Shown piece by piece: positions 34,279 to 42,639 of a DNA stretch of 64,000 nt; the stretch's first letter is position 1, and every line of letters begins with the position of its first letter. The stretch is from JAFGGT01 sp036733165 (GTDB lineage: Archaea; Methanobacteriota_B; Thermococci; Methanofastidiosales; NM3). The notes beneath the pieces were generated by a model that made no database searches, was not told the DNA's origin, and saw only the letters and a program-made list of their open reading frames with translations. The stretch lies in assembly GCA_036733165.1 (NCBI GenBank), contig DAINBB010000001.1, forward strand, positions 1 to 64,000, written 5' to 3'. Made by a program: the position numbers and the translations under genes.

Positions 34279-34288
34279 TTTATATATC
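34279..34288. promoter_or_regulatory. TATA element between the zinc-ribbon gene and deoxyhypusine synthase
   Basis: tttatatatc lies about 26-35 bases before the ATG of deoxyhypusine synthase. Read on the other strand, gatatataaa precedes the small zinc-ribbon gene by about 62 bases. A ribosome site agggtgat (34302-34310) serves the synthase. Confidence 0.5.
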
Positions 34289-34313
34289 ATCAAGATTCCT
34301 CAAGGGTGATTAC

Positions 34314-35243
34314 ATGAAACTTGAGAAAAAAGTTGACGATCTTGATATTACTTCACAGAGCACTGTGGATGACATAACCAAGCAGATGTTCGCGGCAGGG
34401 GGATTCACCGGACAGAAGTTCTCATTGGCCGTGGACATCCTGGAGAGAATGGCCAAGGAAGACTGTGTGAACTTCCTGTCTTTCCCTGCCTGCATCATAT
34501 CCACAGGCACCAGGGGGATCATCAAGGACATGATAAAGAGAGGGCTCTTCTCCGTGGTGATAACCACATGCGGCACCCTGGACCATGATCTGGCAAGGAT
34601 ATGGAGGGACTACTATCATGGTTACTGGGACGCCGATGACGCCAAGTTGCATCGGGAAGGCGTCAACAGGCTAGGGAATATCTTCATCCCGAACGAATGC
34701 TACGGAGAGATATTGGAAAACAAGATGAACGAGATGCTGCAGGATATCTATGACGAGGGCGCAAGGGAGATGTCCACATATGAGCTCAACTGGGAGATAG
34801 GCAAGAGGATCGATGACAAGGACAGCATCCTCTACTGGGCCGCAAAGAAGGAGGTCCCGGTCATCGTTCCGGGCATTACCGACGGTTCGGTCGGCAGCCA
34901 GTTGTTCTTCTTCGCTCAGGACCATGACTTCAAGATAAATCTCTTCAAGGACGAGAAGCTGTTGGCAGACATTGTGTTTGATGCCGGATCGACAGGTTCG
35001 CTTATGATAGGAGGGGGAATATCGAAACATCACACCATATGGTGGAATCAGTTCCGTGGCGGCCTGGACTATGCAGTGTACATCACGACAGCGCCCGAGT
35101 GGGACGGGTCGTTGTCCGGTGCCAGGGTAAAGGAGGCCGTTTCCTGGGGAAAAGTGAAAGAAGAGGCCAAATATGTCACTGTGGAGGGTGATGCGACAGT
35201 GATGCTTCCCTTCATGTATGGCAGTCTTTTGCAAAGACTGTAG
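34314..35243 (+). CDS. dys: Deoxyhypusine synthase
   Basis: Enzyme that transfers aminobutyl from spermidine to a lysine of aIF5A; 309 residues. Marks are CVNFLSFPACIISTGTRGII, VVITTCGTLDHDLAR, and the catalytic stretch GGISKHHTIWWNQFRGGLDY followed by VYITTAPEWDGSLSGARVKE. The catalytic lysine is that of SKHH. A clear ribosome site GGGTGAT precedes the ATG. Upstream TATA and a divergent zinc-ribbon gene share the promoter. Confidence 0.94.
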   Translation: MKLEKKVDDLDITSQSTVDDITKQMFAAGGFTGQKFSLAVDILERMAKEDCVNFLSFPACIISTGTRGIIKDMIKRGLFSVVITTCGTLDHDLARIWRDYYHGYWDADDAKLHREGVNRLGNIFIPNECYGEILENKMNEMLQDIYDEGAREMSTYELNWEIGKRIDDKDSILYWAAKKEVPVIVPGITDGSVGSQLFFFAQDHDFKINLFKDEKLLADIVFDAGSTGSLMIGGGISKHHTIWWNQFRGGLDYAVYITTAPEWDGSLSGARVKEAVSWGKVKEEAKYVTVEGDATVMLPFMYGSLLQRL

Positions 35244-35324
35244 CTTTTCGTGAAATACCATCATGGGACGTAGGGGGGCTGTACAATGCAGTATGGTCGT
35301 CAAGCGTTGAAGGGCCTGATCCGT

Positions 35325-36374
35325 TCAATATGCGGTCTTGAACCTCAGGGCGGCTGCAATGCCCCCTATCCCGTTCAACTTGTCCCCACCCTCGTGCGAA
35401 GTGGAGATGATATGCGACCTGGTCCCAAACTTCTTTGACATCTTGATTATGTCCTGGACCTCTTCGGAGGTCCTTAGCAGATCGTCCGTGACAAGGACAT
35501 ACTCTGCCTGGGAGGCCTCGATGGCCTCTCTGACCTCCTTTGTGCCGTATACGGCCATGTCCTCAAGGATCTTGCGGAATAGGTCCTCGATAAGCGCTAT
35601 CTCGTTGGCGACCCTCGACTCCTCATATATCTCCTCCACATACCCCCTTTTGACGACCTCCCATATGCCGGTCCTCCCATTGACCGATATGTTCTTCATG
35701 TTCAGCCTTGATGTCAGCTTGGGCATGTTCTCTTTGATCCATGAAAAGAAGTCGTCTTTCACGAACCCCGGGCCGGCCACTATGGCCGCCTTGATCTCGG
35801 ACTCTGCGAAGATAGACTCTATCTTATCGGCCACCTCCTTGAAGAAAGCCATCTTCTCGCTCTTTCTCTGCGACATCTCCCTCTTGCCAGGTATGTTCCG
35901 ATTGATGGACGCGATAAAATCTATCCCATATTGTTTGACAATGCCAAAGTCGCTTTCCCCCTCATCGATGGCCACTATCAGTATCTTCGGTTCCTTGGAG
36001 GACCTGATGGCCTCCTGTATCCTGTCAAGCTGGAAACCTTTCCATGCCTTGATTATCTTGGGCGTGGAACCGACCTCGATGTTCAATGTATGGTAGCTGC
36101 CCATCTGGTCCCCTTCGATGATCACGCCGGTGAGACGCAATGTGTCAGAATAGTGGGAGAACTCCATCTTCTCCACCTTTATTCCCATATACACCCTGAC
36201 CTTCTCTGTCTTGTCGGACCTGACCATATCGTTCCTGGACTGCTGCCTCCTATAGGTCACAGAATAGACATCATCGCCAGATTCCACTATCTGTGAGAGA
36301 TGCCAAAGGTCGTCAAGGGTCTCTATCTTGAGCTTTATCTCACCCTTCGATAGGTCCTTGTGTATGATCTTCAT
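35325..36374 (-). CDS. pelA: mRNA surveillance protein Pelota (Dom34 homologue)
   Basis: Pelota, 349 residues, rescues stalled ribosomes with aEF1A (no separate Hbs1 in archaea). The N-terminal Sm-like domain reads MKIIHKDLSKGEIKLKIET to VTYRRQQSR, the middle eRF1-like domain has ILIVAIDEGESDFGIVKQYG, and the C-terminal domain has VLVTDDLLRTSEE. It lacks GGQ, as expected. The gene stands about 40 bases from cofE on the same strand. Confidence 0.93.
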   Translation of the reverse strand: MKIIHKDLSKGEIKLKIETLDDLWHLSQIVESGDDVYSVTYRRQQSRNDMVRSDKTEKVRVYMGIKVEKMEFSHYSDTLRLTGVIIEGDQMGSYHTLNIEVGSTPKIIKAWKGFQLDRIQEAIRSSKEPKILIVAIDEGESDFGIVKQYGIDFIASINRNIPGKREMSQRKSEKMAFFKEVADKIESIFAESEIKAAIVAGPGFVKDDFFSWIKENMPKLTSRLNMKNISVNGRTGIWEVVKRGYVEEIYEESRVANEIALIEDLFRKILEDMAVYGTKEVREAIEASQAEYVLVTDDLLRTSEEVQDIIKMSKKFGTRSHIISTSHEGGDKLNGIGGIAAALRFKTAY

Positions 36375-36415
36375 TATCTAGAAATGAAGGCCATTGTATA
36401 AAAGAATGTTGGAAT

Positions 36416-37168
36416 TTATCTGAAAAGGTCCTTTGCCTCCTCCCTTACGATATCGACCGCGCGCGCATCCTCGGATTTGAAGTAGGTGGAACCCCTGACT
36501 ATAACCACCGGATAACCGGTGTTCGACTGTCCCATCACCATGTCCGCCGCCGAAGTTATCTCGTCCGCCCTATTGATGATGCTCGCCCTCAGTTCATAGC
36601 CATATAAGTCCTTTTCGCCCTTGTAACAATAGAAGGGGTCCATCCCGGAGAGACCGATGCATACACCGATGGCGCCAGACCTGAAGGGCCTTCCATGTGT
36701 GTCGGATATCAAAACAACTATCTTCTTGCCAAGTGACGCCTCCAGCGCCATTCTAATGCTCCTTGCAGATGCGTCTGGGTCCAGAGGCAGGGTGGCCACT
36801 ATATTGGTGTCTCCCGCTATGTTGGAAGTGTCAACTCCGGAGGACGCGCATATGAATCCATGTGGGGTCTGTGTAATCAATGGACCGTCGCCGACCTTGA
36901 TGACCTTCCTCGAGTTCCTCAATATCACTTCACACAGTCTTGGGTCCTTTCCAGTTCTCAGGGACAGTTCTTCTGCCTCTTCGGAAGGGCATATGGACCT
37001 AAGGTCGTGGATCTGGCCTTCGGCCTTGGAAATTATAGTAGAGGCGATGACAAAGACATCGTTGTCCTTTACATCCGTCCCATTTAGGGCGGCCGTTATC
37101 ATCTCTGGGATATTGTCCCCGGGTTTGACCAGAGGTAAACCCCCCACCGGAATAAGTTGAATCGTCAT
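36416..37168 (-). CDS. cofE: Coenzyme F420-0:L-glutamate ligase CofE
   Basis: GTP-dependent ligase adding glutamates to coenzyme F420; 250 residues. Motifs: LIPVGGLPLVKPGDNIPEMI at the start, VFVIASTIISKAEGQIHDL, FICASSGVDTSNIAGDTN, and the Mg/GTP segment VLISDTHGRPFRSGAIGVCIG. It indicates F420 use in this organism. The region upstream (37169-37349) has only AT-rich promoter DNA. Confidence 0.93.
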   Translation of the reverse strand: MTIQLIPVGGLPLVKPGDNIPEMITAALNGTDVKDNDVFVIASTIISKAEGQIHDLRSICPSEEAEELSLRTGKDPRLCEVILRNSRKVIKVGDGPLITQTPHGFICASSGVDTSNIAGDTNIVATLPLDPDASARSIRMALEASLGKKIVVLISDTHGRPFRSGAIGVCIGLSGMDPFYCYKGEKDLYGYELRASIINRADEITSAADMVMGQSNTGYPVVIVRGSTYFKSEDARAVDIVREEAKDLFR

Positions 37169-37349
37169 ATGACCAAAACCTTTCTACTATGGGAGCTTAA
37201 ATATTGTATGGTAATGTAAATTAATATTATCGTCGGGAAACGTTGGAATAATAAACGGATATACATGAAATATACGGGAATATTTTTAATTAAGATTTAT
37301 TATTCTTGAATAGAGAATATCCAAATGGACCACACTACGGGGTGTCCAA

Positions 37350-38513
37350 ATGTACGAGAGGATACAGGATTCTATTGAAAGACAACGCAGGTATAGAGAT
37401 GGGTTGAAAGACGGCCTGATATGTGATTCCTGCGATATCGGCCCATGCCATCTTAGTGATTTCGATGACGATTTTCTTGCTCCCTGTGGCATATACAAGG
37501 AACAGGTGGTGCTGAAGAATCTTTCAGAAAAGATTGTTGAGGGGATGTCCGAGTACGGCGTCTACAAACACAATTTGACAAAGATATATGATCTTGACAG
37601 ATTGATAAGATACGCATCGAGGATATTGCCCAAATCCATCGAATACGTCAAGATGATCGACACATTGTTCCAGGATTTTAGGATCCCAAGGATGGGATGT
37701 TTCGGCTTGGGCGGATTGGAGAAGGATGAGGTCAACATCTGTGCCATAGGCCCTCCAGACAAGATATACGACCTAATAGTCGATGCCCATGCCGATGGGA
37801 ACGTTGAGAGGGTCCAAGGATGTGGCGCCAAGGGTGTGAATGTTGTATCTCTCGGAGCGCCCGGCGCCGAGATGGCATACCAGACGGGCATACCATGTAT
37901 CGGGAACAGCTTGTCCCTTGAGGATGCGTTGTCGACAGGGGCCATAGATTCCGTGCATTTCGGCAAGAGAACGGACATCAGCATCCAGGAAGGGATAGAG
38001 AACTTCATCAAGAGGGACGGCAATAGTGTCAAACTTCCCCAGAAGACCTACTACAAGACGGGCCTCGATGTCGATGTCGACGCCATCAACAGGGGCTTAA
38101 GATCCGGAAGAATAGCCGGTACGGCGGTAATAGTTGGGGCCAGCAGCATCAACTGCCACTGGGACATGGACAAGTTAGTGGACGAGCTTTTGAAGAGGGG
38201 CTATGTCGTATTCATCAATGGCGCCCATCTCTACAAGGGGACCGAACTTGACCCAACGGGACCCTCTGTCATACATCTGGGTTTCTGTGAATATGGCAAG
38301 ACACTGATGATGGACCTCGACATCAAACCAACGATATTATTGCCCGGATGGAAGAACGCGAAGTTGCTCACCGGGGCCCTGGGAATGCTGAGTGAAGGAT
38401 ACACTGTCATCAACGGAAATGATATCTTCGGTTCTGAGAAGCTCAAGCTGGACCTTGAGGATAGGGGGCTCAGCGTGATAAAGGACCAAAGAAGGCTATT
38501 GTCGCTTTTCTGA
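37350..38513 (+). CDS. CO dehydrogenase (CooS)-like protein lacking active-site cluster ligands
   Basis: Protein of 387 residues that lines up with Ni-containing CO dehydrogenases along much of its length. It keeps the B-cluster cysteines C25, C28, C33 and C46 (CDSCDIGPCHL, APCG), the fold segments GAKGVNVVSLGAPGAEM and VNICAIGPPDKIYDLIVDA, and one C-cluster cysteine (C313 in IHLGFCEYG). The C-cluster histidine (HGH in the enzymes) is PPD, and the other cysteines (GICC, YQC, GCNN, TGCG in the enzymes) are replaced. The D-cluster is also absent. A CO-oxidising role is therefore unlikely; it may bind one [4Fe-4S] cluster. TATA and a ggggtg ribosome site precede it. Confidence 0.7.
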   Translation: MYERIQDSIERQRRYRDGLKDGLICDSCDIGPCHLSDFDDDFLAPCGIYKEQVVLKNLSEKIVEGMSEYGVYKHNLTKIYDLDRLIRYASRILPKSIEYVKMIDTLFQDFRIPRMGCFGLGGLEKDEVNICAIGPPDKIYDLIVDAHADGNVERVQGCGAKGVNVVSLGAPGAEMAYQTGIPCIGNSLSLEDALSTGAIDSVHFGKRTDISIQEGIENFIKRDGNSVKLPQKTYYKTGLDVDVDAINRGLRSGRIAGTAVIVGASSINCHWDMDKLVDELLKRGYVVFINGAHLYKGTELDPTGPSVIHLGFCEYGKTLMMDLDIKPTILLPGWKNAKLLTGALGMLSEGYTVINGNDIFGSEKLKLDLEDRGLSVIKDQRRLLSLF

Positions 38514-38542
38514 TGATTATATATTTATACCAATAGCGAAGA

Positions 38543-38800
38543 ATGTTGTTAATGACGGACGAGGGGGAGATGGGTTACAAAGATGTATCCTATATTCTGG
38601 GATTGAAAGTAATCCCTGGAAAAGAGAACGACATAAGGGAAAAAATAGAAAAAATCCCAGGTGTTTTCAAATCCTTCAAGGCCCTTGGACAATTCGATGT
38701 GATACTTATGGCCAAGGACCTCAAGGAGGCGAAGTCTGTCATGAAAAAGGTCAAGAACATTGAAAACGTCTTAGACGTTTTCTTCATTGAACTTGAATAG
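38543..38800 (+). CDS. Stand-alone Lrp/AsnC ligand-binding (RAM) domain protein
   Basis: Protein of 85 residues without a DNA-binding helix-turn-helix. The fold ILGLKVIPGKENDIREKIEK, then SFKALGQFDVILMAKDLKEA and NVLDVFFIELE, matches the ligand-sensing domain of Lrp regulators. Such stand-alone domains bind amino acids or partner with other proteins. A TATA-like attatatatttat lies before it. It ends in TAG and is directly followed, in the same frame, by a second domain of the same type. Confidence 0.78.
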   Translation: MLLMTDEGEMGYKDVSYILGLKVIPGKENDIREKIEKIPGVFKSFKALGQFDVILMAKDLKEAKSVMKKVKNIENVLDVFFIELE

Positions 38801-38809
38801 GGTGGTACT

Positions 38810-39040
38810 ATATCAATAAAGGGCCTTATAGGCATTAGGACAGAGGACTGCGAGATTCCCCGAAGGATCCTTGGGGAGATGCCTGAGGTCCTTATGATAA
38901 AAAAATCCAGAAACTACCATGACATGATCGCCATTGTAAAACATGATAGCATAGCTTCACTATCAGATTTCATTTTTCACAAGATCAGGGCTATTGATTG
39001 CATAAGAGACACGGAAACCACCATATTGTTGGAGGAATGA
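38810..39040 (+). CDS. Second Lrp/AsnC-type domain protein, apparent ATA start
   Basis: A 76-codon frame encodes another RAM-like domain (SIKGLIGIRTEDCEIPRRIL, SRNYHDMIAIVKHD, IRDTETTILLEE). It has no ATG, GTG or TTG at the expected start. After the TAG of the previous gene come GGTGGT, then ACT and ATA at 38810, and the protein would read M-SIKGLIG. The GGTGGT-3 nt-start layout is the same as at L41e, favouring ATA as start. Readthrough of the in-frame TAG is an alternative. Its stop overlaps the pyrH leader. Confidence 0.6.
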   Translation: MSIKGLIGIRTEDCEIPRRILGEMPEVLMIKKSRNYHDMIAIVKHDSIASLSDFIFHKIRAIDCIRDTETTILLEE

Positions 39041-39045
39041 TTCTT

Positions 39046-39726
39046 ATGAAGATGGTAATAAAGTACGGCGGGTCGTTGCTTTTCAAAGATGGAAAGATAA
39101 ACGTTGACTTGATTGACAACATATGCGACATTGTGAGAGAACTCCACGAAAAGGGGAATGAGATAGGCATGGTGATCGGTGGTGGATTCACTGCCAGGCA
39201 ATATATCTCCGCCCTCAATCCATATTTCGCCGAGGCTAAAAAGGACTATGTTGCCGTTCTGGCAACCAGGATGAACGCCATGCTCTTCGTATCAAGATTG
39301 TCAGACATATGCTGCCCGAAGCCTCCGGCCCACTTCGAGGACATATTGGACTGTCTTGGTTCCGGGAAGATGATCGTGTCGGGCGGGATGCAACCTGGAC
39401 AGTCAACGAACGCCGTCGCCACCTTGCTGTGCGAGGCCATGGGGGCAAGGGTCCTGGTAAACGCCACGAACGTGGACTTCATATACGACAAGGACCCCAA
39501 GAAGTACAAGGATGCCGTTCCAATCACCACCATGGACTACAAGGGGCTCAAAGGGATCATATCCAACATAGACTCGACTGCGGGCGGATACGACATGTTC
39601 GACATGGTGGCGGCAAAGAACATAGAGAGATCGGGCATCGAATTGCACTTCATCAATGGAAATGACCCAGAGAACCTTTACAAAATAATTGACAATGTCC
39701 AGGTGGGCACAGTAGTAAAAGGTTAA
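39046..39726 (+). CDS. pyrH: UMP kinase, archaeal type
   Basis: Amino-acid-kinase-fold UMP kinase, about 226 residues. Motifs: VIKYGGSLLFKDGKIN at the start, VIGGGFTARQYISAL, VNATNVDFIYDKDPKKYKDA near residue 150, and closing SGIELHFINGNDPENL. It phosphorylates UMP for pyrimidine nucleotide supply. Start ATG 39046 fits GGAGG at 39031-39035; ATG 39037 overlaps the preceding stop and is too close to the ribosome site. Confidence 0.9.
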   Translation: MKMVIKYGGSLLFKDGKINVDLIDNICDIVRELHEKGNEIGMVIGGGFTARQYISALNPYFAEAKKDYVAVLATRMNAMLFVSRLSDICCPKPPAHFEDILDCLGSGKMIVSGGMQPGQSTNAVATLLCEAMGARVLVNATNVDFIYDKDPKKYKDAVPITTMDYKGLKGIISNIDSTAGGYDMFDMVAAKNIERSGIELHFINGNDPENLYKIIDNVQVGTVVKG

Positions 39727-39785
39727 TATTTTGAATATAAAACTGGTTGAACAGGATAAGATTTAAAAAAATAAGTACAATATTT

Positions 39786-40235
39786 ATGATGATGGATGCG
39801 AAGTTATTCGATCAGTGCAAGGATTCCGTTGATTATCTCGAGGAAAATGCAAGGAACTATTACTTCATGAAGAGATATCAAAGGTTTAATCCATCCCCGC
39901 AGGCATTGGATGTGTTCAGGAACATCGAGGAAAGGACGAACGTCATAGTCCTTGCATCAAGGAACTGCCCGATATGCATAGCCACTATCCCTGTTCTCTT
40001 GAGATTGCATCTAGATGTCGGCAATCCGAATATGGACATAAGGGTCATAGAGAACGGCTCGCCTTCCTTGCCAGCATTTCTCTCTGACAAAAGGTCGCCC
40101 TTCGTTGTCTTTTATGATGGATCGTTCAACGAGCTATTCAACCTGGATCAGAAACAGATAGAGACAAATTTCGAGACTATTCTCGTGGAAGAGCTTGAGA
40201 AGCTTTCAAATAGGGTAAAAAGAACAAATATATAA
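39786..40235 (+). CDS. Thioredoxin-fold protein with CPIC motif
   Basis: Protein of about 149 residues. The core VIVLASRNCPICIATIPVLL has the redox CxxC motif at the start of the helix, followed by a LPAFLSDKRSPFVVFYDG strand with cis-proline position. The N-terminal 45 residues are helical. Thiol-disulfide exchange is likely, partners unknown. The start at ATG 39786 (or 39789, 39792) follows a TATA-like tacaatattta by a few bases, suggesting a leaderless message. Confidence 0.7.
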   Translation: MMMDAKLFDQCKDSVDYLEENARNYYFMKRYQRFNPSPQALDVFRNIEERTNVIVLASRNCPICIATIPVLLRLHLDVGNPNMDIRVIENGSPSLPAFLSDKRSPFVVFYDGSFNELFNLDQKQIETNFETILVEELEKLSNRVKRTNI

Positions 40236-40258
40236 ACAGTCAATCATTATTTCTCTTT

Positions 40259-40759
40259 ATGAAGGGAGAGCTCCAGAACGGCAAGATAGTGATTTCCGAC
40301 AATCCTACGATATCGAAGCTCTATGGAAAAAGGTCCTATGGGGTCCTGGTCGACAAAAAGCTCTACCTTACCCCGCTTGAGGCATATTATCTATCTGAAA
40401 AGGAAAAGCTTCAGATAGAGCACAAGGGGGACCCGATATCAGGTGCCGAGCTGTTGTCATTGACAGATGCGGAGGAGGGATTCGAGGAAAAATACACCGT
40501 CTACAAGGACCTTAGGGACAGGGGTTACATCGTCAAGACCGGATTCAAATATGGATGTCATTTCAGGGTCTACAGAAATTCCATAGAAGACCATGCGGAG
40601 TACTTGGTCCATTCCTTTATTGAACATGGTTCGATAAAGGTGGATGACATCATGAAACAGGCCCGATTAGCACACTCTGTCAAGAAAAAGATGGTGATGG
40701 CCCTTGTTGACGAAGAGAACGATATCACCTACTTCTCCGTGGACAGGGTAAAGATATAA
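40259..40759 (+). CDS. endA: tRNA-splicing endonuclease, homotetramer type
   Basis: Nuclease that removes introns at bulge-helix-bulge sites; 166 residues, the length of the homotetrameric euryarchaeal form. Catalytic residues appear in GCHFRVYRNS (Tyr), EDHAEYLVHSF (His) and AHSVKKKMVMAL (Lys). The N-terminal domain reads VISDNPTISKLYGKRSYGV. The split tRNA-Met at 16 kb is a likely substrate. Its end is nine bases from the convergent AhpD-like gene. Confidence 0.93.
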   Translation: MKGELQNGKIVISDNPTISKLYGKRSYGVLVDKKLYLTPLEAYYLSEKEKLQIEHKGDPISGAELLSLTDAEEGFEEKYTVYKDLRDRGYIVKTGFKYGCHFRVYRNSIEDHAEYLVHSFIEHGSIKVDDIMKQARLAHSVKKKMVMALVDEENDITYFSVDRVKI

Positions 40760-40767
40760 GAGGATGC

Positions 40768-41091
40768 TCACTTTTTGAGTATATCCTCAAGGATCCTTAT
40801 CCCCTTGTTGAACGCCGGCATGCCTGCGGTCAGGAGCACCACCCTGAGTATGTCCACTATCTCCCCCTCGGTTATGCCAAGCTCTGCCATACCGGACCTC
40901 ATCTGTTTTTCGGTCGCGTTTTCATCGCATTTTGACGCCACTATGCCGATGGCGATCAGTTTTTGGGTCTTGTAATCCAGTTCTCTTCCAGTATATATTA
41001 CCCCGTTGAGCTTGTTGATGCCCTCGTAGAGCTCCGGATACTTTTCCCTGACTATCCTCATGCCCTTGCCGTAATAGACTTCATCCTTCAT
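40768..41091 (-). CDS. Carboxymuconolactone decarboxylase / AhpD-like protein
   Basis: Helical protein of 107 residues of the CMD/AhpD family: LNGVIYTGRELDYKTQKLIA, ASKCDENATEKQMRSGMAEL and ILRVVLLTAGMPAFN. The family's redox CxxC is reduced here to SKCDENA with a single cysteine. The frame is open upstream into the SfsA gene, making a false fusion; the natural start is ATG 41091, because SfsA ends in another frame at 41123 once one base is restored. Confidence 0.85.
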   Translation of the reverse strand: MKDEVYYGKGMRIVREKYPELYEGINKLNGVIYTGRELDYKTQKLIAIGIVASKCDENATEKQMRSGMAELGITEGEIVDILRVVLLTAGMPAFNKGIRILEDILKK

Positions 41092-41122
41092 GAAGTATGA
41101 TTTGTTCGCAAGAGATATAAAG

Positions 41123-41841
41123 CTATGTAGAGGGCAATGCAAGGGGGATGGGCCCTTCATAGCGTATGGTCCTTGCATCGTAGGAAAAGAGGAGCGGATG
41201 CACGCCGCCTCATCTACTGCAACGGCAAGCCTCTCCGAGAACAGGGGATCTGTATCTGTATTGGGGGAGAACACGGATGCATATGGGGCAAATACCAAGA
41301 ATATGATATGGCCCTCTTCCCCAGACCTCACCGCTTCTATCAGCTCCGAGACATGCCTCGCGCCCCTCTTTGTAGGAGCGTCTGGGAACAGGGCCGTACC
41401 ACCGACGGAGAGCGAACATCCCTTGACCTCCACCCAGCACCTTCTCGACCCGTTGTCCAACATATAGTCCATCCTGCTCCGCCCCAGAACGGTCTCGGGC
41501 CTGATGAGGTCCTCATTTGACTGGAAAGGCATCATTCGATTTTCAAGCAGCCAATCCGAGACATGACGATGATACGAAGAGTTTGCGAGAACCCATCTAT
41601 CCTTCACCAGGCCCGCCAACAGGTCCCATCCCGTCTTGCGTTTGGGATTCTGCCCGGCACTGCGCAAAAGGACCCTGTTGCCTGGAAAGAGTATCTCGGA
41701 CAGCCGGCCCGGGTCATGGATGTGGACAAGCGTCTGGCCCCCCTCTCCGCCCACGTCCGCCACGCCAAGGAATCTGTTCCTCCTTTGAATGAACTTCCCT
41801 TCGGCATCGGATGGGAGGTCCATCACTATCTGCGACGTCAT
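41123..41841 (-). CDS. sfsA: SfsA family nuclease (frameshifted near its end)
   Basis: SfsA protein, DNA/RNA-binding with a PD-(D/E)XK-like nuclease core. Visible are FIQRRNRFLGVADV, HIHDPGRLSEILFPGN, WVEVKGCSLSVGGTALFPDA, TKRGARHVSELIEAV and IIFLVFAPYASVFSPN. Around 41209 the frame shifts: after AVAVDE, the other frame gives GGVHPLLFSYDARTIRYEG and ends PLALPST with TAG at 41123, the usual SfsA end. One missing G in a GG run explains the break. Without it the frame runs on into the AhpD-like gene. Confidence 0.85.
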
Positions 41842-41850
41842 GACGATCGA

Positions 41851-42639
41851 TCAAAGATTTTTCTTCATGATCACATTGTTGGCCAGCTTGCTGTTAGGCA
41901 CTACAAGATAGTCCCCATTGTTGGTCTTCAGGGTGGTCGAGATTATGCCTACCTCCTCGACAATGCCCTCGATCTCAGGGGTCTGGATGTAATCCCCGAC
42001 CCTGACAGACTTGTTCCTTATTATCTGAATGCCGGAGAAGAAGTTCCTGGATATGTCTCCCGCGCCGATTATGACAAAGACACATGCCAAGAAGGATATG
42101 GCGGCGGCAATGATCAAAAGCACGTCCGTTGAGACCCTCAGCTGTGACAAGGCCATGATCAGGGCGACGATATATATGAAGTATCTTATGCTATTGATGA
42201 AAATCTCGTTGGAAGGCATCCTTGATTCCTTGAGATATCCATCTATTGCATGCACTAGCTTTTCGGCAAAGATGAACCCCAAAATCATTATCGTTAGGGC
42301 CACGACCACGTTCGGCAGATAGGAAACGACGTTGTTCATGAAGCTGTTGATGCTCTCAAGGCCCAATATATCAATCGCCTGGCCGATGGCCACAAGGTAG
42401 ATTGTCCAACTGACTATTATCTTGATAAATCCTATAAAGGTGAAACTGGTCCTCTTTGTCGTCTCCTGGATCTTTGTGCCCATTATAATCTTGAGAATCC
42501 CGGTCTTGTTTACTATGAAATCTATGAGCTTTCCGCTCAATCTGCCTAATATGAAACCTATTATCAATATTGAAATCACGATGAGTATGTCCTCCATGTT
42601 GGACATGATATCGTTTGATATATTTGCAAGTTCTATCAT
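41851..42639 (-). CDS. Mechanosensitive ion channel, MscS family
   Basis: Protein of 262 residues with three to four membrane helices and the MscS beta domain. Marks are VVSYLPNVVVALTIMILGFI, GAGDISRNFFSGIQIIRNKS and VGDYIQTPEIEGIVEEVGII, then LVVPNSKLANNVI. The C-terminal domain is short and ends soon after the beta domain. It opens under membrane tension to release osmolytes. It starts right after the diadenylate cyclase, so the two are co-expressed, suggesting control by c-di-AMP. Confidence 0.92.
   Translation of the reverse strand: MIELANISNDIMSNMEDILIVISILIIGFILGRLSGKLIDFIVNKTGILKIIMGTKIQETTKRTSFTFIGFIKIIVSWTIYLVAIGQAIDILGLESINSFMNNVVSYLPNVVVALTIMILGFIFAEKLVHAIDGYLKESRMPSNEIFINSIRYFIYIVALIMALSQLRVSTDVLLIIAAAISFLACVFVIIGAGDISRNFFSGIQIIRNKSVRVGDYIQTPEIEGIVEEVGIISTTLKTNNGDYLVVPNSKLANNVIMKKNL

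Noticed and set aside
38798..38800. TAG read as pyrrolysine
   Set aside because: TAG ends several ordinary genes here and the frame after it starts naturally at a ribosome site followed by ATA; kept only as an alternative.
40768..41841. A single SfsA-AhpD two-domain protein
   Set aside because: SfsA continues in another frame to its normal end and the AhpD-like part has its own start; the fusion rests on one missing base.
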